Source: Sphingobium subterraneum
GTDB lineage: Bacteria > Pseudomonadota > Alphaproteobacteria > Sphingomonadales > Sphingomonadaceae
Assembly (NCBI RefSeq): GCF_014199435.1
Contig: NZ_JACIJP010000001.1
Location: 806,001 to 870,000, forward strand
Reading direction: 5' to 3'
Length of the DNA: 64,000 nt
Shown: one piece after another, positions 18,457-27,234 of the stretch
Numbering within the stretch: the first letter of the stretch is position 1
Layout of the letters: every line of letters starts with the position of its first letter
The notes under the pieces: generated by a model
What the model saw: only the letters and a program-made list of their open reading frames with translations
Database searches by the model: none
What the model was told of the DNA's origin: nothing
Translations under genes and position numbers: made by a program

Positions 18457-19653
18457 TCAGCCTGTAAGGCCCAGTTCCGGTGCCACCGCAACCGCGCGCA
18501 TCAATCGTTGTCCCTCCATGGCCGACACCGCGGGCTTGCCCGATCCGATCGACGCGCCAAGCTCCTGGGCATGGTGCATCAGTGCGAGATCGGTTGGCCT
18601 TCTCTGCGCATCATAGTGCTGAAGCGCCGCCGGGACATCGTCTGGCGATGCCGCTAAGGCACGGGATAGAGCGACGGCATCGCTGCCGGCCTTCGTAACG
18701 CCCATGCCACAATGCGGGCGGGCGACGGCAGCGGCGTCGCCAACCAGCGCAACACGCCCGGACGCCATTCGCGACGCCGCATAATCGTAGATCGGTTGCA
18801 GGAGCGGCTGGCGGGTTGCCTGTACGGCGGCAGCAAGCTGCGGGGGCAAAACGCGAACTGCCTCACGGCGCATGTCGGCCAGGATCGTCGGCAGCAAGAG
18901 CGCCGGGGGTATGCCATCGCGATGCACTTTACCATTGGCGTCCGTAAACATCGCCTGGAGCTGATCAGGATCCTCCACCGGTCGATACCAGACATAATTG
19001 AGCTGTCGCCCGAGATCGGCCGACGCTCCGCCCGGCCGACCCACCGGGTAACCGAGGATCTGTTCCCCTGCTGGGAACCCGAACGAGAAGCAATTCATAA
19101 GGTCCGCTGCCACGTCCGGCGAAAGATCTTCTTCTGCCACCAGCCCTCGCCACGCGACGTAACCCGCGTAAATGGGAGCCTCATCCGGAAGCATCAGCCT
19201 TCTCACCGTCGAGCGGAGACCATCGGCTCCAATCAGCACATCGGCCGTCAGCGACCGACCATCGGTCAACTGAACCGAAACGGAATTTTCGCTCTCCTCA
19301 TACCCGACGACAGAAGCGCCGCGCATGACGCGAGAAGTTCCCCACACGCTCTCCAGACGTCCATGAAGCTCACCCCAAGCGACCAGGCGTTGGGGCAGGT
19401 GCAGTGTCTGTTCCCTGCTACCGTCGGCGCCAAACAGGATGCGGCCGTCGACTGCCACTGTTTCGATGTCGTCCGGTGTGAGGCCCGCAGCTTCGAGCCC
19501 GGCAAAGAGTTCCGGATGTGTCACAACCCCGGCCCCGCGCGAAGAAAGCGCCTCCCCCGTACGCTCGACGACCACTACATCCCATCCAGCGCGTTCCAGC
19601 ATGTTGGCTGTGAACAGCCCGGCGATCGAACCGCCTACGATAATCGCGCGCAT
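18457..19653 (-). CDS. FAD-dependent aromatic monooxygenase (class A)
   Basis: This is a 398-residue flavoprotein hydroxylase. It has the dinucleotide motif IIVGGSIAGLFTANML, then VLIGADGLRSTVRR (the DG motif) and ALVGDAAAVARPHCGMGVTKAGSDA (the GD motif). The pattern is closest to 2,6-dihydroxypyridine or 6-hydroxynicotinate 3-monooxygenase-like enzymes. The ATG at 19653 lies 2 bp after the stop of the upstream VOC gene; a TTG at 19659 is an alternative. It is probably cytosolic and NAD(P)H-dependent, hydroxylating a phenol or hydroxypyridine. Which substrate is not clear. Confidence 0.82.
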   Translation of the reverse strand: MRAIIVGGSIAGLFTANMLERAGWDVVVVERTGEALSSRGAGVVTHPELFAGLEAAGLTPDDIETVAVDGRILFGADGSREQTLHLPQRLVAWGELHGRLESVWGTSRVMRGASVVGYEESENSVSVQLTDGRSLTADVLIGADGLRSTVRRLMLPDEAPIYAGYVAWRGLVAEEDLSPDVAADLMNCFSFGFPAGEQILGYPVGRPGGASADLGRQLNYVWYRPVEDPDQLQAMFTDANGKVHRDGIPPALLLPTILADMRREAVRVLPPQLAAAVQATRQPLLQPIYDYAASRMASGRVALVGDAAAVARPHCGMGVTKAGSDAVALSRALAASPDDVPAALQHYDAQRRPTDLALMHHAQELGASIGSGKPAVSAMEGQRLMRAVAVAPELGLTG

Positions 19654-19655
19654 GT

Positions 19656-20111
19656 TCAAGCACCCGCCTTATCGGAGCCGCCGACCGCGTCGGAGGTTTC
19701 GAAATTGAGTTCGAGGGTCAGGCCGGAGGGGTCCGTGATGAAGATCTGGATGAGGCCGAGATTGGGCACGACCCGCTCCCGGAAATCAATGCCCCGGCTG
19801 TTCAGCCGCTCGCGGACGCCATCGACATCGGCGGCGAGAAACGCGATATGATCAACGGCAGCCGATCCCATGGTCTGCTCACCCTCACGCTGCCCCAGAT
19901 AGTGGCTCAGCCCAGCCGAATTCGGATCGGCCTCGATAAGGTGAACCACGCCGTAATCGGCATCGGAATGCGCCAGATAAAGCCAGGCACCGCCAAAGGG
20001 AAAATCCGGTCTATATCCCTGCCGGAAGCCCAGAACCTCCGTGTAGAAGGACAGCGATGAAGCCAGATCCGCCGTTCGGATTGAATAATGTCCCAGCCGC
20101 TGAATGGCCAC
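19656..20111 (-). CDS. VOC-superfamily protein (putative extradiol dioxygenase/lyase)
   Basis: This is a 151-residue VOC protein. The GTG at 20111 is chosen as start because GGGAGG precedes it; an ATG 18 codons upstream has no ribosome site. Ligand-like residues are the histidine in RLGHYSIRT, AVDHIAFLAADVD and the glutamate in LTLELNFE. It is co-translated with the FAD monooxygenase (2-bp gap), which suggests consecutive steps on one compound. A 17-bp promoter motif shared with the first TonB receptor lies about 210 bp upstream. Confidence 0.72.
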   Translation of the reverse strand: MAIQRLGHYSIRTADLASSLSFYTEVLGFRQGYRPDFPFGGAWLYLAHSDADYGVVHLIEADPNSAGLSHYLGQREGEQTMGSAAVDHIAFLAADVDGVRERLNSRGIDFRERVVPNLGLIQIFITDPSGLTLELNFETSDAVGGSDKAGA

Positions 20112-20317
20112 TCTTGCCTCCCTCTTTATCTTACCGCGAACATTGCTGGTCGAGCCGAGAACCATCTTCCCAATGGCATGCGCCCAAGCGGTCCTCTGGC
20201 CCTATACGACGCCCGGAATGCCGAACGCAGATGAGCGACCATAGCGAAACAATTCTCGTCACAGCATCCTCCCCGGCCGCTTGTGCGCCTGATTCGTTAT
20301 TGTAAAAGCAACTGTCG

Positions 20318-20334
20318 CATTTGCAAGTGTTGTT
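20318..20334. promoter_or_regulatory. 17-bp repeat shared with the TonB receptor promoter
   Basis: CATTTGCAAGTGTTGTT occurs here and, base for base, at 2644-2660. In both places it lies upstream of a leftward gene and in the same orientation. This points to a common regulator acting on the VOC/monooxygenase genes and the gamma-resorcylate-side receptor. Confidence 0.5.
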
Positions 20335-20373
20335 AGGATGGCATTTTGGGAGTGTGAAACCGCGCGACGGTTA

Positions 20374-21219
20374 CTAATGGGCGATCCCGCTGTGCGCGCC
20401 CTTTTCGACCGCTGCGCCACGCTGGCGAGCCGCGCCTGAAAATGCGAGTCCACTCGCCATACCGATAGCGGCGCAGCCCGCGAACAGCCCGCCCGGCGAC
20501 AGGCCCAGGTCAAGCAGATGTCCCGCAGCCCACGGCGCCGCAGCCGCACCGATCCGCATCACAGCCAAGCTCGCGCCTACGCTCAATGCGCGGATCTCTT
20601 CCGGATAAAATTGTCCCACGACGGCGCTCATCAGCGTCAACAAGCCAATCGCGAAAAAGCCCGCCACACCGGCAACGGGCACAATAGCGATGCTGCCAAT
20701 CGTCAAGCCCAAGCTGATGACGGCGACCACACCCGCCATCGCAAACGGTAACATGACCTTTATTCCGAAGCGGTCGGCGAGGCTTCCGGCAGCGACACCT
20801 CCCACCGCGCCACCAACGGAAAACAGCGACGCGGTCAGCGCGGCTGTCGCAACGGAGGCGCCTGCAGTCTCGATCAAGGTAGGCAGCCATCCCACAGCGA
20901 CAAAGACGGGAGCGGCACTTAAAAACATGCCTGTCCACAGCAACATGGTCAAACGCCACGCCCCTCCGCCAAACAATGCCCTTCCCCGCGCAAGGCCAAC
21001 CGCAGGTTGATGTGAACGCACGTGGCCCGGCCGTCGATCAGCAGGAATAATAGCAAGCAACAGCGGTATGATTGCGATCGGCGCCAGACCTCCAATGACA
21101 AACATCGACCGCCAACCGAAGTGCGGTGTGACACCCGCCCCGTTCGGCGCTGTTGGCTGCGCCAAATACGCACCAAATTTCGCCCCATCCGCATGCAGGG
21201 TTACAGTCGAAGAGGCCAT
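20374..21219 (-). pseudogene. Fusion relic: dienelactone-hydrolase start joined to C-terminal half of an MFS aromatic-acid transporter
   Basis: This 281-residue open frame has two origins. Residues 1-29 (starting MASSTVTLHADG, ending APNGAG) match the N-terminus of dienelactone hydrolases, including the intact one at 40271-40984. From about residue 33 (GWRSMFVIGGLAP) it is the second half of an AAHS-type major facilitator: roughly seven hydrophobic segments, with GSLADRFG and YPEEIRA loops. The first five or so membrane spans and the whole hydrolase catalytic domain are missing. An in-frame deletion between two adjacent genes is the simplest explanation. The ribosome site AAGGAA is intact, so a product could be made, but transport is unlikely. 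Confidence 0.75.
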
Positions 21220-21452
21220 CGCATGTTCCTTGTTCACTCGCAGCTCATTCTCGATATTCCGCCGCGATTTCTCTGTGGTCGGGTGTCTCGATCCGATCGG
21301 AGGTCGTGCTGACAGTTTAGTCCCAGCCTCGATCCGCTTTGATGCACGTCCGGGGAGGCCGAACAGACCAAGTTGTGGAATTGGTACGGACCACCCCGCC
21401 ACACGTCAGCCGACCGTTCCTCGAAACGGGATCGCATCGTTTAAGACGACGA

Positions 21453-22574
21453 TCAAACGGTGGACAACGCATCCTCGGATTTGAAGACGAAATCCTTGGG
21501 CCGGTGCCAGCGCTTCAACGGCTCGCCACGCTCGAGAAGGGCCATTTCCCGCGCCCAGAGCTGCCGCAACAGCGCGATGGCGCGGTCCGACTGCCCAAGG
21601 TTTTCAGAACTGCGGTCCGCAATGACGCCCTGTCCGCCGATTGACACCGTATCCTGGACAATCGGCAACAGCGGATAATCCGGATCGACTTCATCGAGAC
21701 TGATTTCACACGACATCACCCGAGCCGCGATCTCGCCGGGATCTTCCATGTTGGCTTCACGGCCACGCATGCTTTCGTCATAGGTGGCGACGCGGTTGAC
21801 CATAACGCTGTAGGTGGTGCTGTCGTCGATCGGCACCCGCCACGCGAGGTGCAACGATACCTGCGTCTTGTCCTGCTGCAGCGGCACCTCGCGGAGCTGA
21901 ACGTTCGGCATGAAACAATGCGTCTCGAAGGTCGGACCTTCCTTCCGCTTGGCCACACTCAACAAGCCATAGTCCGTCTCACGAGCGGTGATCCAGGGCA
22001 GTTCCTTAAACCCGTAGGACTCCATCTGCGGATGGGTGTAATGAGCATGAACCTCGTCGTGATCGTTCTCGATACGCTGGAAGAAATTATACGGCAGTTC
22101 GACCGCCCGCACGATCAATTCGCCGAAGGATTCATCGTCCGCTTCTGGAAAGGTCTGAAACTCCGGTGCTTCGCCTTGCCCGAGGAACGCAAATACAAGG
22201 CCGAGATATTCCCGGACCGGATAGGTCTTCAAACAGATTTTGCTGGCATAGGTTGCGGTTTCCGCGGGGAAGTGCTGCCCCTTTCCTTCTCCGTCGAACT
22301 TCCAACCATGGTAGCGGCAACGGATGCTGTTTCCTTCAACCCATCCATAAGCGAGGCTCGTCCCCCGATGCGGGCAGCGATCCTGGGTCAACCGAAGACG
22401 TTCGTCCTCCCCCCGATAGAGGGTATAGAAATTGCCGAGCATCTTTATGCGGCGCGCCTTTCCGACCGGATAATCGGAACCCATCGCTATCGGCTGCCAG
22501 AACTGCGCCATATACCGCCCCGCGATGGCGCCGCCTTCGACGCGAGCAAAATCGGGAAGTGAATTTTGTGTCAT
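21453..22574 (-). CDS. Rieske non-haem iron oxygenase, alpha subunit
   Basis: This is a 373-residue ring-hydroxylating or O-demethylating oxygenase. The Rieske [2Fe-2S] ligands are C67 and H69 (CPHRG) and C86 and H89 (CRYHGW). The catalytic iron motif is ENDHDEVHAHYTH, with two histidines and a bridging aspartate. Overall it resembles the phthalate 4,5-dioxygenase/vanillate demethylase type, which has no beta subunit. The ATG at 22574 is used; a TTG three codons earlier is possible. No dedicated reductase is adjacent. It lies downstream of the catechol 2,3-dioxygenase gene and could make the catechol that enzyme cleaves. Confidence 0.88.
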   Translation of the reverse strand: MTQNSLPDFARVEGGAIAGRYMAQFWQPIAMGSDYPVGKARRIKMLGNFYTLYRGEDERLRLTQDRCPHRGTSLAYGWVEGNSIRCRYHGWKFDGEGKGQHFPAETATYASKICLKTYPVREYLGLVFAFLGQGEAPEFQTFPEADDESFGELIVRAVELPYNFFQRIENDHDEVHAHYTHPQMESYGFKELPWITARETDYGLLSVAKRKEGPTFETHCFMPNVQLREVPLQQDKTQVSLHLAWRVPIDDSTTYSVMVNRVATYDESMRGREANMEDPGEIAARVMSCEISLDEVDPDYPLLPIVQDTVSIGGQGVIADRSSENLGQSDRAIALLRQLWAREMALLERGEPLKRWHRPKDFVFKSEDALSTV

Positions 22575-22684
22575 AGAATTCAATCCATTTTCATCTAAAA
22601 ACCGCCAAGTAAGACACCTGACAAATTTCGAAAAATCTAAAAAAATTGCGGTGGATAATCTGTAATTATCTCACGCCGACCAAC

Positions 22685-23608
22685 TCAGGTAAGCGCCGTC
22701 ATAAATTTTTCGGACAATTTCTGGTGGTGATAGAAGATCGCTTTGCCGATATTGCGATCGTGCCATACATAGGGCCGCTGATCCGGGTAATGCGTGCTTC
22801 CGCCGGCAAAGACTTCGTTACGATTGCCCGATGGATCGAAGAAATAGGTTGTCTGGCCGCGAGTGATGCCGTGCCGCGTCGGCGCGGTGTCCAGCGACGT
22901 TCCGGTCATGGATATCAGGTCGCCCGCGCGCAGCAGGTTCTCCCATGTTTCGACATAGAAAGCGGCGTGGTGAAACGTGCCATGACGGTCGTCGAGTATC
23001 AGCGCAACGTCATGCGCCTTCATTGCCAAAGACATGAAAATTGCGAGGTTCTTGCCCGTATCGTCAATGACATGCTCGGTCACGTAAAAGCCGAGGACTT
23101 CACTCAGCAGGTCGCGCATCGCCTCGATGTCGCGGCCGTGAATCTGACAGTGGTCGAACCGCTGAACCCGGATTCCGCGCAGGCCGCGGGGCCAGGCCTC
23201 CGGCTCCACTTCGGAGATTCCCCAGGGGCCCGTGTAGGTCTTTGTCGCGTAGAGTTCAAAACGGTGCCCCGTCGGCGTGGAAAACTGCATCCGGCGACCG
23301 CAGTGGTCGAGATCCCCGGCAGGGATCTCCTGGACGTCGACACCCCATGCCCGAAGATCACGGCTGAGCTGGGTTAGGGTATCCTCGTCGCGTACTTTGA
23401 AGCCCTGGAAATCCATGCCGGCCTCATCCGCTTCCCGCAGGACAACGGAGAACAGTTCGGGTTCGGTCCACCCTTTAAGATATACGCGCCCCTCGCCGTC
23501 CCTGTGGGTTTCGATCAAGCCAACCAACTCGGTATAATGTTGAACGGCAGGTTCAAGGTCCAGAACCCTGATCTGCACATGGCCAGGTCGTAAAACTCCT
23601 CTCCGCAT
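22685..23608 (-). CDS. xylE: Catechol 2,3-dioxygenase (extradiol)
   Basis: This 307-residue two-module extradiol dioxygenase cleaves catechols to 2-hydroxymuconic semialdehydes. The Fe(II) ligands H153 (FDHCQIHG), H214 ([10 protein letters not shown]) and E265 (NRNEVF) fall at the same numbers as in Pseudomonas XylE. The second-shell residues H199, H246 and Y255 also match. AAGGA precedes the ATG at 23608. The XylT-like ferredoxin gene ends 15 bp upstream. The lower meta pathway is encoded divergently beyond the LysR gene. Confidence 0.93.
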   Translation of the reverse strand: MRRGVLRPGHVQIRVLDLEPAVQHYTELVGLIETHRDGEGRVYLKGWTEPELFSVVLREADEAGMDFQGFKVRDEDTLTQLSRDLRAWGVDVQEIPAGDLDHCGRRMQFSTPTGHRFELYATKTYTGPWGISEVEPEAWPRGLRGIRVQRFDHCQIHGRDIEAMRDLLSEVLGFYVTEHVIDDTGKNLAIFMSLAMKAHDVALILDDRHGTFHHAAFYVETWENLLRAGDLISMTGTSLDTAPTRHGITRGQTTYFFDPSGNRNEVFAGGSTHYPDQRPYVWHDRNIGKAIFYHHQKLSEKFMTALT

Positions 23609-23623
23609 CGTTTTTATCCTTGT

Positions 23624-23950
23624 CTAGTAAGCGTTTCCGGGAATGCGCGGTTCAATCGGCGAAAGCCGGTAGGTGATATTCGTCTGAGGGTAGACACGGC
23701 AGGCGAGCGCAAACCGCTCACGCTCCATTTCGATCGAGACAAACCGGCGGCTCATTTTACCCAACCGGACGCTTCCGGCGAGCAACTGAACCCGGCATAG
23801 CCCGCATCCCCCGTTGCGGCATCCAACCGCGACCGAACTTGGTTCGAAGCGCTCGATCGCGTTCAGCAGGCTTTGGTCGGCGGTTACGATTATCTCTGAG
23901 CCACGCTCAGCGTCGGTTGCTACAATCGGCGTGGCGGCGACTTCCGCCAT
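23624..23950 (-). CDS. xylT: XylT-like [2Fe-2S] ferredoxin
   Basis: This is a 108-residue plant-type ferredoxin with cysteines in CRNGGCGLCR and a fourth in FALACRV. The ATG at 23950 has AGGA seven bases upstream; the frame stays open further back but without signals, and 108 residues matches XylT. In Pseudomonas XylT re-reduces oxidised iron in catechol 2,3-dioxygenase. The position directly before the dioxygenase gene supports the same protective role. It could additionally serve the Rieske oxygenase. Confidence 0.88.
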   Translation of the reverse strand: MAEVAATPIVATDAERGSEIIVTADQSLLNAIERFEPSSVAVGCRNGGCGLCRVQLLAGSVRLGKMSRRFVSIEMERERFALACRVYPQTNITYRLSPIEPRIPGNAY

Positions 23951-24224
23951 CACGCTATCCTGATCGCTCCCCTGAACTGCTTGCATCGAATACGCATCCG
24001 GCCATTGACTTCCGTTCCGCGTCCCACCGCCGATTTGGCGCGATGAGGAAGCGTCGGAACCCCGAGATATTATCAGTCCGGAAGCGAGCACGGAAATCGG
24101 TTCTGGAGCGTTGCCATAATCATGACTAATCAAGCGGCAGATTGCCCCCGTGGGAACGGGTATGTCACGGACAGCTCAAGCGGTTTTAGAAAGGGGCCCA
24201 AAGGGCGCGACATACCGCCTGAAG
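23951..24224. other. Gap upstream of the ferredoxin gene
   Basis: A 274-bp stretch between the LysR gene and the ferredoxin, both leftward. An open frame continues upstream from the ferredoxin to 24133 but lacks a ribosome site or conserved sequence. It probably contains the promoter for ferredoxin, catechol dioxygenase and Rieske genes. No palindrome was recognised. Confidence 0.4.
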
Positions 24225-25184
24225 TCAGGGCCGCGGCAAGGGGTGCGACCCCTGCGCGACGGAAGCGATCGGTAAAGGATCGCTCGCGCTTTCAGGGTCG
24301 AAATCCGCCAGGCATTCACGCGCCATTTCTGTGAACGCTACAAGCTGCTCGCGATGATCATTGGCACGCACAGCCATATAGATCACGGTCGAGAGCGACG
24401 CGCCCGCTATTGGTCGGTAAACGACATCCGGCCGATGCAGCAATGCCGTCGAGGCGGGGAGCAGGGTACAACCGCTGCCCGCAGCAACCAGACCCAGCGC
24501 GGTGTGCATATTGTTGGTCTCGATATATTGCCGGATGGGGTGCCCCTCCGCCACAAGTTGGCCAATGACATGGTCGGCGAAGCTCGGTCGCGGCTCCGCG
24601 GGATAAAGAATGACCGTCTCCTTCACTATGTCGGCGAGGGCTATGGCATCATCTGGTTGAGCGTGGAGACCCGCAGGCATCGCCACCATGAGCCTCTCAC
24701 GCGCCACATTTGCGGTAGCGATTTGCGGATCATTAATCTCTACGCGCCCGAAGCCAACATCAATCCGGCCGGCTTTAAGAGCCGCTGTCTGTTGGAGCGA
24801 AGTCATCTCCGACAACGAAAGCTCGATGTCGCTTCGCGCGCTGCCGAAGCGGCGCAACATCTCCGGAAGGAAGCTGTAAAGCAGCGAAGGCACAAAACCG
24901 ATGCCCATCCAATGCCGCTGGCCTTGACCGAGGCGTCGGGTTGCAGCCGCGACCTGATCAGCTTTTTCCAGCAGCAGCAGCGCTTGATCGAGGAGATAGG
25001 CTCCCGCGCTGGTGAGTTTCAGCGGCCGTTCCGAACGATCCACGAGGACAACGCCCAGCTCTTCTTCCAGGGCTTGCACCTGGCGCGACAAAGCCGGTTG
25101 CGACACATTCAAGATTACCGCCGCCCGGCTGACGTTTAGGACCTGCCCGACGGCGGCGAAATATCTCAGCTGGCGCAAATCCAT
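24225..25184 (-). CDS. LysR-family transcriptional regulator (CatR/BenM-like)
   Basis: This is a 319-residue LysR protein. The N-terminal helix-turn-helix (MDLRQLRYFAAVGQVLNVSR, then NVSQPALSRQVQALEEELG) is followed by the inducer-binding domain (GFVPSLLYSFLPEML; AGRIDVGFGR). It is transcribed away from the meta-pathway genes starting at 25426. The usual LysR arrangement makes it their activator, with a muconate- or semialdehyde-like inducer possible. The leftward catechol 2,3-dioxygenase group may be under it as well. Confidence 0.9.
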   Translation of the reverse strand: MDLRQLRYFAAVGQVLNVSRAAVILNVSQPALSRQVQALEEELGVVLVDRSERPLKLTSAGAYLLDQALLLLEKADQVAAATRRLGQGQRHWMGIGFVPSLLYSFLPEMLRRFGSARSDIELSLSEMTSLQQTAALKAGRIDVGFGRVEINDPQIATANVARERLMVAMPAGLHAQPDDAIALADIVKETVILYPAEPRPSFADHVIGQLVAEGHPIRQYIETNNMHTALGLVAAGSGCTLLPASTALLHRPDVVYRPIAGASLSTVIYMAVRANDHREQLVAFTEMARECLADFDPESASDPLPIASVAQGSHPLPRP

Positions 25185-25293
25185 TCAAACGTCCTTGATG
25201 ATCATGATCCAACCCTGCCCGCACGCCGCAACACACAGACATTTTTGAACGGTCAATCAATGCCCATGGGGATTGCACCCTCAGACAGTATAA

Positions 25294-25314
25294 CTTCTAT
25301 GCATAATATGAAAG
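25294..25314. promoter_or_regulatory. Imperfect dyad, possible LysR site
   Basis: CTTCTAT (25294-25300) and ATGAAAG (25308-25314) form an imperfect dyad around GCATAAT, between LysR and the tautomerase gene. The spacing and AT content fit a LysR activation site, but the match is weak. Confidence 0.25.
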
Positions 25315-25425
25315 GCAAATGGTATTGGCCCCTTCTCCGCGACAGGGCTAGGTTCCGATGACTTTCGAAGCGTCGACACCCGGCCGCCGCCTACATTGTT
25401 TGCACATAAGGAGAGATAGTTCCGT

Positions 25426-25605
25426 ATGCCAATCGTAACTGTCATGATGGTGGAAGGCCGCCCGGACGAGAGCAGGCGCGCCATGCAAAAGGAAGTCGCC
25501 GAAGCCATCCATCGCACCATAGGCGTGCCGATCGACACCATCCGTGTCATTCTCCAGGAGGTCCCACCGACGAACTGGTCGGTCGGCGGAATACCGAAAG
25601 CCTGA
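25426..25605 (+). CDS. xylH: 4-oxalocrotonate tautomerase
   Basis: This 59-residue protein of the tautomerase superfamily isomerises 2-hydroxymuconate to 2-oxohex-3-enedioate. After methionine removal the catalytic Pro1 is exposed (MPIVTVMMVEGR). A conserved arginine follows in the strand after the helix, and PPTNWSVGG is the usual C-terminal loop. AAGGAG precedes the ATG. It opens the rightward meta-cleavage operon; the decarboxylase begins 13 bp downstream. Confidence 0.9.
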   Translation: MPIVTVMMVEGRPDESRRAMQKEVAEAIHRTIGVPIDTIRVILQEVPPTNWSVGGIPKA

Positions 25606-25618
25606 ACGGAGAAACCGC

Positions 25619-26401
25619 GTGAACCGGATCGAAGACATTGCAGGCAGGCTCGATGCCGCAGCCCGCAACGCCACACCCACCCCGCAATTGGCCGAGCCGC
25701 TGAGCCTGGATGAGGCGTACGCGATTCAGGCCGCCCTGATGCGCCTGCGCTATGAACGTGGCGAGCGGCGGATCGGAATCAAGATGGGATTCACCAGCCG
25801 CGCCAAGATGGCGCAGATGGGCATAGACGAAATGATTTGGGGCCGCCTTACCGACGGAATGCTTCAGGAAGAGGGCGGCGTGGTGAAATTCACCCGTTAT
25901 GTGCACCCCCGGGTAGAACCGGAAATTGCGTTTCTTCTCAAGGCACCCTTGCCTGCCAAGGTTAGCCCGATGGAAGCGATGGCTGCGGTGGAAGCCGTTG
26001 CGCCCGCCCTGGAAATTATCGACAGCCGGTATAAGGATTTCCGCTTTTCCTTAACCGACGTCATTGCTGACAACAGCTCGTCTTCGGGGCTGGTGATAGG
26101 CAACTGGAATAGCCCCCGCCAGGATCTGTCAAATCTGGGGATCGTTCTGGAGATCAACGGGCAGATCCGACAGGTGGGTTCAAGCGCGGCCATTCTGGGG
26201 CACCCGGTCCGTTCGCTGGTCGCTGCCGCGCGCCTTGCGGCCGCCGCCGATGAACCTCTGCAAGCAGGCGACATCGTGATGGCGGGCGGCGCCACCGGGG
26301 CGGAAGCGCTGAGCCCCGGGATGCACGTGTGCGTCAGGGTGGATCGGCTCGGCAAAGCGGAATTTAGCGTGGACGGTGAGACAGCGTCGACGTCCAGCTA
26401 A
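25619..26401 (+). CDS. xylI: 4-oxalocrotonate decarboxylase
   Basis: This is a 260-residue member of the hydratase/decarboxylase family. GTG at 25619 follows CGGAGA. KMGFTSRAKMAQMGID and ADNSSSSGLVIGNW resemble XylI/DmpH/NahK rather than the hydratase, and the two paralogues lie in tandem as in other meta operons. It converts 2-oxohex-3-enedioate to 2-oxopent-4-enoate, with Mg(II) bound at conserved glutamates (EPEIAF and ALEIIDSR). In known pathways it forms a complex with the hydratase encoded next. Confidence 0.87.
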   Translation: MNRIEDIAGRLDAAARNATPTPQLAEPLSLDEAYAIQAALMRLRYERGERRIGIKMGFTSRAKMAQMGIDEMIWGRLTDGMLQEEGGVVKFTRYVHPRVEPEIAFLLKAPLPAKVSPMEAMAAVEAVAPALEIIDSRYKDFRFSLTDVIADNSSSSGLVIGNWNSPRQDLSNLGIVLEINGQIRQVGSSAAILGHPVRSLVAAARLAAAADEPLQAGDIVMAGGATGAEALSPGMHVCVRVDRLGKAEFSVDGETASTSS

Positions 26402-26448
26402 GCCTTCCGGATTATATTGCACGCATATATTTCAAGGGTTGGAAACAG

Positions 26449-27231
26449 ATGCCCCAGGTCACTCACGACGAAATTGCTGTACGTATTCGCGATGCCTATA
26501 CGGCAGGGCCGGTGCCCCCGCTCCGCGACGGCCTTGATCCGCTCGATGCAGCCGGTGCCTATGCCGTGCAGGAAATCAACACCCGCTATTGGCAAGCGCA
26601 GGGCCGCCGCATCGTAGGGCGAAAGGCCGGGCTGACGGCCAAGGCCGTGCAGACGCAGCTTGGCGTAGACCAGCCTGATTTCGGCGCGCTGTTCGCAGAC
26701 ATGCGTGTGGCCGACGGCGGCCAGCTCGATCCCGCGCTTTGCATCCAGCCCAAGGCAGAAGCGGAAATCGCTTTTGTTTTGGCGGCCGACCTGCCCTTGC
26801 TGGACACGACCGCAGCGCAAGTGGCCGACGCCGTAGCATCGGTCCACGCCGCCATTGAAATTGTCGACAGCCGCATTGCCGACTGGAAAATCACGTTCGC
26901 CGACACTGTGGCCGACAATGGCTCGTCCGCCTTTTTCGTACTGGCCGACGAAGGCAAGCCGCTGCCCGGACTGGACCTTGTCGGCGCTGCAATGGAAATG
27001 ATCGTCAACGGCACCGTTGCATCGACCGGAGTGGGTGCGGCAGCGCTTGGCAATCCGTTGAACGCAGCCGCATGGCTGGCCAATACCCTTGCCGCGCGCG
27101 GCGAGCCCCTGCGTGCGGGCAATATACTGCTGGCCGGAGCGCTCGGTCCCATGGTCGCCCTGACACCGGGTGACGCGGTTCGGGCCGAAGTGGCCGGTAT
27201 CGGTGCGTGTTCCTTCCGCTATGAGGGCTGA
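26449..27231 (+). CDS. mhpD: 2-oxopent-4-enoate hydratase
   Basis: This 260-residue paralogue of the preceding decarboxylase adds water to 2-oxopent-4-enoate to give 4-hydroxy-2-oxovalerate. VGRKAGLTAKAVQTQLGV, EAEIAFVL, IEIVDSRIADWKI and DNGSSAFFVL are the family's metal and substrate motifs. VDQPDFGALF is typical of MhpD/XylJ. The acylating acetaldehyde dehydrogenase starts 3 bp after the stop. Confidence 0.9.
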   Translation: MPQVTHDEIAVRIRDAYTAGPVPPLRDGLDPLDAAGAYAVQEINTRYWQAQGRRIVGRKAGLTAKAVQTQLGVDQPDFGALFADMRVADGGQLDPALCIQPKAEAEIAFVLAADLPLLDTTAAQVADAVASVHAAIEIVDSRIADWKITFADTVADNGSSAFFVLADEGKPLPGLDLVGAAMEMIVNGTVASTGVGAAALGNPLNAAAWLANTLAARGEPLRAGNILLAGALGPMVALTPGDAVRAEVAGIGACSFRYEG

Positions 27232-27234
27232 GAC

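Noticed and set aside
18712..19851. A 379-codon plus-strand frame opposite the FAD monooxygenase
   Set aside because: The opposite strand encodes canonical FAD-binding motifs; this frame encodes none.
23951..24133. N-terminal extension of the ferredoxin frame
   Set aside because: No ribosome site or family similarity. The 108-residue version matches XylT length.
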